Part shown: positions 11,119 to 20,935 of the stretch, piece by piece | Numbering within the stretch: the stretch's first letter is position 1 | How the letters are laid out: each line of letters begins with the position of its first letter | NCBI GenBank assembly: GCA_022393335.1 | Contig: JAJEKB010021019.1 | Location: 1,733,571-1,797,570, forward strand | Source: Macrotrachela quadricornifera | Taxonomy: Eukaryota > Rotifera > Eurotatoria > Philodinida > Philodinidae | DNA: 64,000 bases | Reading direction: 5' to 3' | The notes under the pieces: generated by a model | What the model saw: only the letters and a program-made list of their open reading frames with translations | The model's database searches: none | What the model was told of the DNA's origin: nothing | Program-made: the position numbers and the translations under genes

Positions 11119-11701
11119 CAAACAAATGAAGAAGAAGCAAGAGAGAAAGAACTAAAATTAGATTTTTTTGATTAACGTTTTGAAGGTCAACTTTTGAATG
11201 GAAAAGACTGGGGAAGGAGCGGGCAAAACAGAAAGAAAGGAAAACACATATAGACCACTGGCTTTCAAAGGGATAAACTAATTGTTTTTATCGCTTCTCT
11301 GATTAAAATTATATTTTTCTGAATACATCAAATTCGATACACAAGTTGCTTTTAACAGCAATCGTATATGTATGCTATTTACTATCTTATTTCTGACAGA
11401 ATCTGCATAAACTGAGCATTACTTAAATAGTTTGCAATACTTTTGGTTTTAGTATTCTATGTACTAGAATGTTTCATCACAATATTATCTGAAACAGGTA
11501 CCGATAGGGTAGGACGGGATTTATCAATCAAAACGCGGAATCTCGTGACTGTTCGATTTTCTCCCGTCAGTTCGGTTGATAGATATTTTATGTCATATTG
11601 AAATCTTGCAAATAAATTTCCGGAATCCTATGTTTTTTGGCGACTGACACCTTCGTTGATGTGCATTCCGTTGACAACGCATTCATCGATAAGGCATTTT
11701 C
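11119..11701. other. Intergenic DNA after the Kelch gene
   Basis: No gene seen. A less AT-rich stretch near 11500-11580 (GATAGGGTAGGACGGGAT) has no recognisable partner nearby. Confidence 0.4.
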
Positions 11702-13302
11702 TTGAGAAATGATGGGGGCGCATAAGAACATAAATCGGCGCACCAATGGATCATCGAAAGAAATATATCATCTGGTGCAGAATTTTACGATGGTTCTTTT
11801 TAATTCCATTTTAATCCATCTTGAAAACGGTTACATGACTTCTAACCACATCTTAATACACACTACTCTTAATACATTGCAAGAGAATAAGACCAACAAA
11901 ACATTTTCTTGACCAACTGAAATTAGTCTCATTTGAAAGAGTGTCAAAGTTTGCATAAAACTATATATGAACCATGCCGAAATAATAGACGTAACCAAAA
12001 ACTATTGCGATTCAATCATGTACATATGCATGTTTGGGTTACCAGAAGTTCGCCAATGGCGAAAGTGTAACAGACTTTCTCTAACTATCACGAAACAATA
12101 TTAATATGAAATACATGTAAGAATTGAAGCTAGAGCCCATTGGGTTGAAGAATTTCTGAACCTGTACTCAACTGATTTGAACTTTTTTTGCACATGCATC
12201 CAATTAATGGATCTATTAAAGATCTGGGTTCGAATCATAATCGTAATAATGTTAATGAAAGTTTTTAAAGTGAACCTGAGAGTCGCTCTGAAAAAATGAG
12301 ATACTTTTCTTGATTTTTTTGTGTTCGGTCAGTAATACACTCTACAATTTTTTCATATAACCCGAAGTCAAGGGGAAGACTGTCCACATCCAATGATCAA
12401 ATAATCTTAGGCATCAAAAATAGAGACAAACGAGCAAAAATTAAAAGAAATTCCTAAAATTATTACATACATAAGATATTTCTTTGAATCTGGCTCTAAC
12501 TAGTATAATTTTCCAGATTTGGACCCAATGATTACAAGTTTTTCAGACCTATATTCGGCCAGATTCGAGTTCCAGTAGGACCCGATCGGCTTTAGGTGAA
12601 GCTATTGTTGTTTAAATATATATTATACCTTAGACTCATCAATATAGCCGATAGGACTTTTCGAATCCACATCTGGTTCACAATCAAATTGACGAAATTC
12701 GAAAATCACGCATGTTTTAGGTATGTCACCAACATTTCGACTTCTCAAGTGCTTAGAAAAAATCTTCACAAAGGATTTTTATCTTGAAAAATCGATGCAG
12801 TTTTTCTCGGGCTACATGTCGGTATAGATTTCATATCGAAATTTTATTAGCCAAATTCACTAAAGATATATACTGCGTTGAACTGGTATTATACGTGCTA
12901 TGATTGTAGAACGAAATGTACTCTGTATAATATGAAAAGAAAACCAATTATATGATTCGTTAGTGATGTCTTACAAGGACACTATCGGATCACTATATTT
13001 TTTGTTTACGTTTATTATTTCGGAATGGTTCATACATAGTTTTGTGCAAAATCTGCCGCTCTTACAAATGGCACTAATTTCAGTCGGACAAGAAAATATT
13101 TTGTCGGTCTTATTCTCTTGGAATGCGCTAAGAATAGTGTGCCTTAAGATGTGGTTAGAAATCATGTAATCGTTTTCGAGATGGTTTAAGATGGGCTTAA
13201 AAAGAATCATCGTAAAATTCTGCACCAGATGATGTGTTTTTTTTAATGATCCATTGGTGAGCCGATTTATGTTCTTACGCGCTCCCGTCCTTTCAAACGA
13301 AT
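11702..13302. repeat. Diverged large inverted repeat (~0.3-kb arms)
   Basis: The left arm (about 11702-12010) matches the inverted right arm (about 12985-13302). Both translate, on opposite strands, to the same pattern (QNFTM-LF--IL-HLEN-YM-SNHIL, then QENKT-K-FS), which is what an inverted DNA repeat gives. Arms differ at many positions, so this copy is old. The spacer of about 1 kb (12011-12984) holds no gene. Boundaries are approximate and no target duplication was found. Confidence 0.75.
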
Positions 13303-13729
13303 AAGATTATATCTTTTTTGGACATCACTATGACAAGTGCAATTCCAGTTAAAAGTAATATGAGTTTGTCATAAAGGACCCACATTTGTATATATTTAAA
13401 GAAAAAATTTTTTACAAACTAACAATATAAAAAAAAAAGAATGAATGAATGATTTTACACTGAAACAATGAAAGACCATTATAGTAGTTTTTCATCTTTC
13501 ACAGAATCGATAATTAATGTGTAATACATTCTTTAATATTAGTTTGCAATTCTTTACTGTGATTTTATACTTGCATAACATCTCTTGTTCGACTGCATAA
13601 GACACTCTTACTATCAGCCGTTTAATAACGTTATCTATCATAGAGTGATGTTTTGACTCACGGCCTTCGCACGGCAGTTGTTGTTGGGTCGAGCTTACTT
13701 GTAACTTATCTATTTCTAAGATAAAAATA
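13303..13729. other. Intergenic DNA before membrane-protein gene
   Basis: AT-rich, no frame of interest. It includes a poly-A-rich stretch at about 13425-13460. Confidence 0.4.
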
Positions 13730-14230
13730 ATGTTATTTGTTGTTACTTTCTATGCATTGATCTTCTGTCTATTTGTACTAAGTAATCATTATTTTTCTTT
13801 TTATTATTATGTTTATTTTTCATCCGAACGAATTTTACCCACGACATCATGGCTATTACCTCGAGTGATTCTTTTACATTTCAATTGTTTTTTTCTATGG
13901 ATTTTAAGCATTATCTTTCCATGTCTTCGAGTTCCATTTCAATACCATTCACGTTTAGTTGCTTTTTATGTACAAACATCTTTTCATTTAAGTATGAAAT
14001 GGAGTGCCATTATTGCATCATTTATTTTACCTCATTATCTATATATTTATTTTGTTGTACCTTTATGTTGGTTTTTGGCTGATTGGACATGTATAGTAGC
14101 ACAAATCGAGTCGAAAATTCATCCACAACCTGAATACCGCTCGTTTCTCACTCGTATTAGTAAACCGATACGCATTGGCTTCATCTGTCTGGGATTCGCA
14201 GCAGTTATTAAACACATTTTCTTTTTATAA
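13730..14230 (+). CDS. Predicted four-pass membrane protein, unknown family
   Basis: A 166-aa single-exon frame. Hydrophobic segments lie at about residues 2-30, 42-66, 90-118 and 146-165, separated by short polar loops with FSSERILPTT, FQYHSRL and a longer QIESKIHPQPEYRSFLTRISKPIR segment. An AATAAA polyadenylation-like signal follows the stop by about 5 bases. The frame is rich in Phe, Tyr and Ile, as AT-rich membrane genes are; the polar Pro/Arg loop argues for real coding. I do not recognise the family. It could also be one exon of a longer gene. Confidence 0.5.
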   Translation: MLFVVTFYALIFCLFVLSNHYFSFYYYVYFSSERILPTTSWLLPRVILLHFNCFFLWILSIIFPCLRVPFQYHSRLVAFYVQTSFHLSMKWSAIIASFILPHYLYIYFVVPLCWFLADWTCIVAQIESKIHPQPEYRSFLTRISKPIRIGFICLGFAAVIKHIFFL

Positions 14231-14429
14231 ATAAAACCAGAAGATGCACTATCACATCATGACAATACAGAATAAAAAATCCTGTCAGAACCCGACAGAC
14301 ATTATGTGATTCGATAGTCATCACGAGCCAATCTCAGTACGGCTGTGATACATCAAATAACTGTGATACAATCGCTAGTGATAAGGATATGCATCTTTCT
14401 CTCCAGAAAAATATCCAGTAATGTTTTAT

Positions 14430-14560
14430 TTATTTTTCATGGGTGCTGGAAATACAATGAATCAATTAAATAAACCTGTGGACTTAGCATTTGATACGAA
14501 AGAAAATCCTTATGTTATGAATATGGAAAAAAATCGTGTTCAAATGTTTGAATCTGTTTA
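14430..14560 (+). pseudogene. NHL-repeat fragment
   Basis: A single blade is readable: GAGNTMNQLNKPVDLAFDTK followed by NPYVMNMEKNRVQMFE. It matches the pattern of the last blade of the NHL gene at 7.8-8.7 kb (NELHNPQSMAFDTNGN, then NNHRVQMF). The Asp-Asn core is degraded to NMEKN. No neighbouring exons were found. Probably the remnant of a related gene. Confidence 0.6.
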
Positions 14561-14632
14561 TTTGTTAATTATTTTTGAATGCATTAAATTTTATTCAAAT
14601 TAAAAAATCACAATCAGCAAACTATCGAAATA

Positions 14633-16706
14633 CTATCGATAGACTGTATCCTTGAGAATTTTGAGAATTTCTGATAATACCGTCTCATCTTTACCAGGAT
14701 TAGTTAAATAATCAAAGGAATAATGTCTGGAAAAAAGTTCAGTTTGTGTACAATTCATACACTTTTGATGCCAATGTCCATCGCATGATGAATCAACAAT
14801 ATGATGTTCATTGTGAAAAGAACAATAATCGCCATATTTTTCTCGTATCTGCAAAAATTTTTTCCCAAAAGAATACTCCACAATATACAGCGGAACTGCC
14901 ACTATATTATTGTATATTAGAATATAATCTGTTGGAGCTACATAATAATCTCGACTGAATCGAACTGTATCATATTTAAATTTTTCTAATAGATCAGGGA
15001 TTAAAGCAGGCCCATAGTTTAGATAGTCAAACATCTCATGATGCAGAGTATGACCACGATTAATTTTCGCCATAACTGTAGATCTTTTAAAGGTTTCATT
15101 GTTTATTTGTGATGCACCATTATAGGTATGGCAGACAAAGCTTTTACTTGAAAAATAAGTAGCTGCACCCCAACAATAGTATGATGAGGTATTTTTCCGT
15201 GCACAATCTTTCTTAAAACCGTTTTGAACAATTTGGCATAGATTACAGTGTGGAGACATACATTTGCCATCGTAACATTTCGCTGCAGTTCCATGCCATC
15301 CAATACATTCTTCTCTTGTGTATTTTGGATTAGAATCAACGAATTGTTGATATTGAGATTCAAGTGATGGATTATGAATCTTATGAATAGCTTCAACTCG
15401 AATTTGAGCTCTCAGTTGATCTGGCCAACCATCTAAAAATTGCTTTGCTATCGATATAAACTCTTCGCTTGATCGTAAAAGTGATGTAGTTGAAGGTGAT
15501 ACTAAAAAAGAATAAGTTTCTCCATCCGAACTTTTTAAATATTAAACAAGGAAGAAGTTTGAGAAAAAATAGACACATACTTGCATCTGATGTTTGATAA
15601 TATTGTTCTGTTAAAAGATGTCTTAATTCTGTAAATGTTGGCCGATTCTTTGGTAATTTTTCCCAAGTTTTACAAATAATTGACCAATATGTATCACTAC
15701 AATTTGTTGGTTTGGGTAACAATTCTCCATTGATAACACGTCGAACGACTTCGTTATCATCAGTAATCTTTGACCAAGGAATAGCACCACGAGAATACGC
15801 TTCCCACATTAAAACTCCCATTGAATAAACATCTGATTTTTCTGTATAATCATCTTGTTTTACATTGGCTGAGAGTATTTCCGGTGCAACATATCGTGTA
15901 GGAATAATATTCAGAGTAGTTCTCGCTGCACCTGGTGCCAATGAATACAATTGACTATGCCGACTAAGACCAAAATCAGTGATTTTAACAACAATATTCC
16001 TTGAAATATTTTCATCGAAACGAAAAATGAGTACATTTCGACATGCTAAATCTGCATGAACGATACCATTACATGCTAAAAAAATCATCGCATCAATAAT
16101 TTGTAAAAAAATTTCGATAAGAATTTTTTCACTCGGTGCTTTCCTTCGTTCTTGTAAAAAATCATATAAACTTCCCATTGCTGCATGTTCTTGTAATAAC
16201 ATAATGGCATTATTTTCATCATCACCATCATCGTCATCATCATGATCTTCACGTACAAAACCATATGTTCTAACAATATGAGGATGACGACTAAGATCAA
16301 CATAAAATGATGCTTCTTTTTTTGCACGAGCACCATCAATTTTTAAGAATATAATTTCAGGACGATTATTATTCGTTGGTAACCATTCTGCATGATAAAT
16401 AGTTTTTCCAAATGTTTGAAATAATGGTCGACCTGCCTTCTTTTTCACATCAATATTAAGAATATATTGATAATTTTTCATCTTTAAAGATTTTTCAAAA
16501 TTATCTACAACTTTTTTTATCGCATAATTAGGATATAAATGTTCTAATGATAACGGTTGATCAGTAATTGGACTTCGACCATTCTTTTCAATCCATTTTA
16601 TAATCGCTTCTCGTTCATAAGTATGACCATCTTGGGCTAAGACTGGATCATGAAATAATTCAAGCGTAATTGGACATAATAATGAATCGTCTGTTGTTGC
16701 ACTCAT
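14633..16706 (-). CDS. U-box / tyrosine-kinase-like / PARP-type ADP-ribosyltransferase fusion
   Basis: Two exons, 16706-15581 and 15501-14633, with a 79-bp intron (GTATGT...TTTTTTAG) that splits a codon and joins in frame to give 664 aa. Residues 8-75 are a U-box (LCPITLELFHDPVLAQDGHT, then YEREAIIKWI, SPITDQPL), an E2-binding fold of ubiquitin ligases. Residues about 90-365 are a protein kinase: Lys122 in FLKID, Glu131, HADLACRN at 217-224 (Asp219), DFG 244-246 and APE 274-276. HxDLACRN is tyrosine-kinase-like, but the glycine loop is degenerate. Residues about 400-575 read as a PARP catalytic domain: IHNPSLESQY, WHGT at 444-447, IVQNGF, GAATYFSSKS, YDTV and DYILIYNNIVAVPLYIVEY. The third triad position is not Glu, suggesting mono-ADP-ribosylation or inactivity. 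A Cys cluster follows HGT and a Cys/His-rich tail ends the protein. The start chosen is MSATTDDS; an upstream Met (16739) would add 11 residues. It would link ubiquitin, phosphate and ADP-ribose signalling in the cytosol or nucleus. Confidence 0.85.
15502..15580 (-). other. Intron of the U-box/kinase/PARP gene
   Basis: A 79-bp GT-AG intron. Read through without splicing, it gives a hydrophobic tail and an early stop after the kinase. With splicing, the frame continues into the PARP domain. The next 115 codons after the junction have no stop and contain the first PARP motifs, which supports the splice. Confidence 0.85.
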
Positions 16707-16739
16707 TTTCTCCGACAAAAAAAAACACAAAGAAATCAA

Positions 16740-17002
16740 AAGTTCTGTTTTGTTTGCACTAGAATTTCATCAGCAAGAGAAATAACAAGTATATATGCAC
16801 TCCAATCAAGACTTTCTCGCAGTAGGTGGCGCACGTCATTGGAGAAAAGAGCAAAACAACAAAGAGATAAAAAATTCAACAATAATTCTCTATAAGGATT
16901 TGAGATTGTATATGGTCCATTGTTAGTAAATCAGCTTTTCGATCGATATAAACGTAAAACGAATTCATTTAACAGAAAATGAATCATATATTAGGAAGAT
17001 AC
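16740..17002. other. Upstream region of the U-box/kinase/PARP gene
   Basis: Intergenic, about 300 bp between this gene and the polycystin pseudogene end. No promoter motif can be named with confidence. Confidence 0.3.
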
Positions 17003-18081
17003 TCAATTTAATCCTTCTAATAATTGATCAATTTTATCAGAAAAATTTTCAATTGGATGAAAATATTTCCCTTGTATTTCCGATTCCGCTGGTTGTTTTA
17101 ATCCTAAAATATCTCCATATATGAATTGTTCTCATCATTTAGAAAAAATATTCACCTATCCAAAACAAAAGTTTCTTAATCATCAGTGATAAAAATAAAC
17201 ACATTTAAACAAAACACAAAACAAATAAGAAAATAAATAAAGAAAAAGTTAATCAGCCACAAGAACTCTCTGCATTGATGAATTCATTTCCATTAAATTT
17301 CATTAATATCATTTCAATTAACATGATAATCGTCGATAATAGACTTGGACATGAAGTTATTTTTGATTGAAATAAAAAAATAAATAAACAAAATTTTTTC
17401 CAGTGTTTTGAAGAGTTTGAAGAAATAAATATAAACGAAAATGATAATGAGTAAAATAAAGATATTCAATTATTGGAAAAAAACATATTAAACTTAGAAG
17501 AAATTCGAATATATCATTGATATAAATAGCAAGTTGTAAATTAATATAAACACAGCCATTAGTTTCTTCAAATAATTTACTTAATCGTTCGGATTCTTGA
17601 TATCATCAAATATACATTTCAACACTTACCCATGAACAAATGATGATTCCTAAGTCAATTAATGACCAGAATTTAGTAAAATATTTGAATTTTAAACGAA
17701 ATAATAATCGAATTTGAACGATCATAAAATAAATAATCACATACAATAACAGAATCATACAAATCAATTCCATCATCGATCGAAAGACTAAAACAAAAAG
17801 AATATTTTCTTAATCCTACAGAGTATATAATTACTATAGTAATGAATGAGTTCAAACCAAACTGTTAAGACTCTTCCACCTGTTGATAAAAATTCGAAAA
17901 GAAAAGTAATTGAAGTAAATAATTGAACATTTGGATTATATGAATTTAATTGAATAAATACAACTCTTGCCATCTGATCAATCCATTTTACTCGATGAAG
18001 AATAGATAAATTATTTCGAAGATCTAATAAACGATCACGAAATTCATAAACATATTCACACTCAATATTTTCCATGTTCAC
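17003..18081 (-). pseudogene. Polycystin (PKD1/PKD2 channel family) pseudogene
   Basis: The first exon reads WIDQMARVVFIQLNSYNPNV and FLFEFLSTGGRVLTVWFELI, characteristic of the polycystin extracellular domain before the channel. After a 47-bp intron come S-helices (MMELICMILLLYVIIYFMIV, FTKFWSLIDLGIIICSW), then SERLSKLFEETNGCVYINLQ, LFLQTLQNTGKNF, MLIEMILMKFNGNEFINAE and a tail QGKYFHPIENFSDKIDQLLE. All are in family order. Two consecutive in-frame TGA stops (complement of 17603-17608) break the frame. Most of the S5 helix after LQNTGK and the whole segment after FINAE are missing, so the pore cannot form. The 5' half of the gene is absent; similarity ends at about 18081. A dead, truncated copy of a cation-channel gene. 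Confidence 0.85.
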
Positions 18082-18090
18082 CTATCTATA

Positions 18091-18114
18091 TACAGTGCGT
18101 ACCAAAATTATTCG
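18091..18114 (+). mobile_element. Possible Tc1/mariner-like terminus
   Basis: TACAGTGCGTACCAAAATTA followed by TTCG resembles Tc1/mariner ends (TA target, CAGTG start, AAAATTATTCG). It lies immediately beside the point where polycystin similarity stops. No matching inverted end is seen in the next 2 kb, so this may be a solo end or chance. Confidence 0.3.
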
Positions 18115-18928
18115 ACAAGTTGATATTGCCATCTACTACATGCTCATTTCAGCATTCAATTTTCTTCATGTCACATCAGTGGAAAGAGAAAATTGTGCTC
18201 TACATGATGGATACCTTGAACTATAGATTTCCTTTAGCTATAGATCTAAAAAGAATGTTTTCCGAGTTTATACTAGAAAGTTCGTGGAAAAGGTGATAAA
18301 AGCTCATTTTCTCTGACAATATTCATCCACTAGTACTATTTATTGTACCATTAGAAAGAGTCTAGGAAACAATATCAAGTATTGTGTTCAAATCAGTACT
18401 CTACGCTAGACAGATCGGTTGATCAACATCCGTGTGCTACTCCGATAATGCATAAGGCTTCTTGTATTGTACCATTTGTGCAATAAAAGAGATACGAAAA
18501 CGTCTTGTTACTAATGTCGGCGCCAAAAGTAAATAGTGAAAACTCTGATAGGAATATCTCCCGAACGTATGCAGCTAGAGACCTGCGGTTTTCACCAATC
18601 GAAAGAGGAGAAGTGGGGGCGTGTTTTCCTCCGATAATGTATAAGACGGAATCCTTTTATAACTAACCATATTTGAGGAACATGCAAAAGAACCCATGAA
18701 AATGACCTGCCAGCTATATGAAATTTTGATTTTGACTTTTAATTTAGATAGAGGGACTTGAGATCTATAGTTTCACATACAATGCAAATGGTTGTTTTAA
18801 TACACTCTAACGTTGCGCAAATGGTATCATGTACTTACATGCGCAAATCATAGGGATTTTCGCTAGTTCTCTTTCTCGTAGAGAAGAGTCTTAGAAACAT
18901 AAATTGTTTGTTTGATTGATTGATTGAT
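18115..18928. other. Non-coding DNA between pseudogene and FLYWCH element
   Basis: No frame or RNA gene seen. It ends in a (GATT)n microsatellite at about 18912-18930 that directly abuts the next element. Confidence 0.4.
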
Positions 18929-19772
18929 TGGGTCTAGGACAGTTGGTCGCACGGACAGTTGGGCGCGGACATTTGCTCGCTAGGACGGTTGCTCACTAGG
19001 ACAGTTGGTCGCGACGTATAGTTTAGAGAGAATGTGATAGTCAAAAAGAAATAAATACTATTTTTAATTATATAGAGTATCAAACAGAGAACAGTGTACC
19101 GAAATTTGAACAATAATTTATTAATAATCTAACAACAAATATTTACAATTTGGAATAATACAAGAGAAAGAAGATACAAATTTTATAGAGACAATAAACG
19201 TCCAACGCATGTTAATTGTTCATAATATTTACGAGTTGCTTCACATCGTGAATTACCAATATGATTTTCATGTTCACCAACTGTTTTAATGAATTCATAA
19301 TTTAATTTTGTATGTAATCGACCATGACAGAAATATTTTCTGGAATATTCACATTTCCAATAGATTTTTGTTTCACTTTTCCGATCAATTGTATATGAAT
19401 AGCCATTGTATATTAATAAAGGTGTGTTTTTCGACGTTTTTGATAGAATAACTGACATTATTACTGTTTGTGATGTCATTCTGTTAATTTTTTTGACTTA
19501 TATATACACATTTCGTTGATTAAGAGTTGTCACTACATTAGAATCATGAAATTGAGAAATATTGCAATAATTAAATCAATTAGTCAATGATGATGATCAT
19601 TCTCAAATTGAAAACTATTCGATGGGTCATTTTATTTTGTTACTTTCGTCAAACTTTTTCTAAAATTATATACTGCGACCAACTATCCTAGTGAGCAACC
19701 GTCCTAGCGACCAATTGCCCGCGCCCAACTGTCCACGCCCAACTATCCATGCGCCCAATTGTCCGTTTCCCA
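18929..19772. mobile_element. Inverted-repeat element carrying a FLYWCH gene
   Basis: GC-rich ends of about 90-100 bp at 18929-19020 and 19670-19772 are inverted copies. Each end is built of five or six degenerate 14-17-bp units of the type GGACAGTTGGTCGC. The ends enclose a 98-codon FLYWCH frame on the minus strand. FLYWCH domains are commonly found with MULE-type transposases, so this may be a non-autonomous MULE relative. No transposase is present and no target duplication is clear. Confidence 0.75.
19183..19479 (-). CDS. FLYWCH-type zinc finger protein, 98 aa
   Basis: A single-exon frame. From about residue 12: TSKNTPLLIYNGYSYTIDRK, then KIYWKCEYSRKYFCHGRLHT and VGEHENHIG. This follows the FLYWCH finger: an aromatic LxYxGYxY opening, the YWKC, the FCxGRLHT second cysteine and a closing HxxH zinc ligand pair. 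The domain fills nearly the whole protein; nothing else is attached. FLYWCH fingers bind DNA or protein. The gene lies wholly inside an inverted-repeat element, so it probably moves with it, either as a captured gene or as the remaining part of a transposon protein. The start is the first ATG of the open frame. Confidence 0.8.
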   Translation of the reverse strand: MTSQTVIMSVILSKTSKNTPLLIYNGYSYTIDRKSETKIYWKCEYSRKYFCHGRLHTKLNYEFIKTVGEHENHIGNSRCEATRKYYEQLTCVGRLLSL

Positions 19773-19965
19773 GAACAACAGAATACCTCATGAATCTTCT
19801 CTCTTGTTTTTACATTAGAAAAAAAGGAAAGATGGTGTCCAATGCAAAGCTTCTTCTCATTTCCAACTAAAAACTTATCTCACAGAGCAGCATGTCGATA
19901 CAAATACTTGCTAGTGAAATGTCGGACTTGTCAGTAAAAGTTGTTCTTCATTGTAGGCAACGACG

Positions 19966-20835
19966 TATATTATTAGATTAGTAGGAAATTTATTTAATAC
20001 AATGACCTTTTCACCTCGCACTTTACGTGGTAATACATATTCACAGTATTTTATTGATGTCTTTTGTGCAAATTATTCTTTTTGATAGTCTAACTTTAAC
20101 GAAAATCATCAATGCCATGTGTGGCCATGATTCTGGTCTAACTGTGGCAACACTTTATAAAATTCGAAATTATAGTTTCATCTTTAGTCGTGGTCTCTTG
20201 CGTCAATTCTTATGTTTAATATCCATCGATCGATGGATTGTATCGACAAGTAGTGCGCGGATCAGAAAATTCAGTTCCATAATCGCCGTACGTTGGTTGA
20301 TGTTCGGTAGCAGTATATTTTGATTGGTTTTCAAACAGTGCCAGGACGTGGCTGTACACGTTTAGGTAATGCTGATTATGCATTATTTTATGTGATACAA
20401 TTCACTATTTCATCAATCGTATCATTTGTGATGATGACGATATTTAGTCTATTGACTTTATGTCACATTTTTCATCAGTATCGTATTCGAATCGCTTCAC
20501 AACATTGAATACTTTCAGCAGCAATACAATCAAATTTACCACAGAATATCCGTCGACGTCGAAATGAATGCAACTGATTAAATTATCTCTTCTACAATTC
20601 ATCTTCTATGTATTTTTCAATGCATTAGGCATTTATATTCTTCATTATATAGTTATCACCAATTCAACGGTAAAAAATTCAGATCAACTTTCTATTGATG
20701 TATTTATTAATAATTTTGCCTTACTCCTTATTTACATTTATGGTGTGGTATGTTCCATTCTTTTTCTCTCTTCCTTTTTCAGATCATTGCCTGCATTGCT
20801 CTAGATTACGTTTGCTCTTTACACATTCGCGTCGA
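19966..20835 (+). pseudogene. Rhodopsin-family GPCR pseudogene
   Basis: The reading must hop between frames to give a 7TM receptor. It opens with LVGNLFNTMTFSPRTLRGN (end of TM1, first loop), then YFIDVFCANYSF and a stop with frameshift. TM3 follows with LRQFLCLISIDRW (DRW in place of the DRY motif) and RIRKFSSIIAVRW, then another break at about 20320. TM5 sits in YALFYVIQFTISSIVSFVMM; a stop follows after RIASQH, and TM6 is MQLIKLSLLQFIFYVFFNAL. At least three disruptions are needed. The style matches the large neuropeptide-receptor-like families of bdelloids. Non-functional. Confidence 0.75.
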
Positions 20836-20935
20836 AAAAATTTCAAAAAGAATTTCTTCTAACATCTATTTAGAAGTCGAAATATTTACGAAATGTATTT
20901 TTCTAATCGAAAGATATATTCCAAAGAAAAGATAA

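Noticed and set aside
12218..12240. tRNA-like B-box GGGTTCGAATC
   Set aside because: No A-box, no acceptor stem and no anticodon arm can be drawn around it.
13849..14082. 77-codon frame inside the membrane-protein gene
   Set aside because: Out-of-frame shadow of the longer frame with better polar loops.
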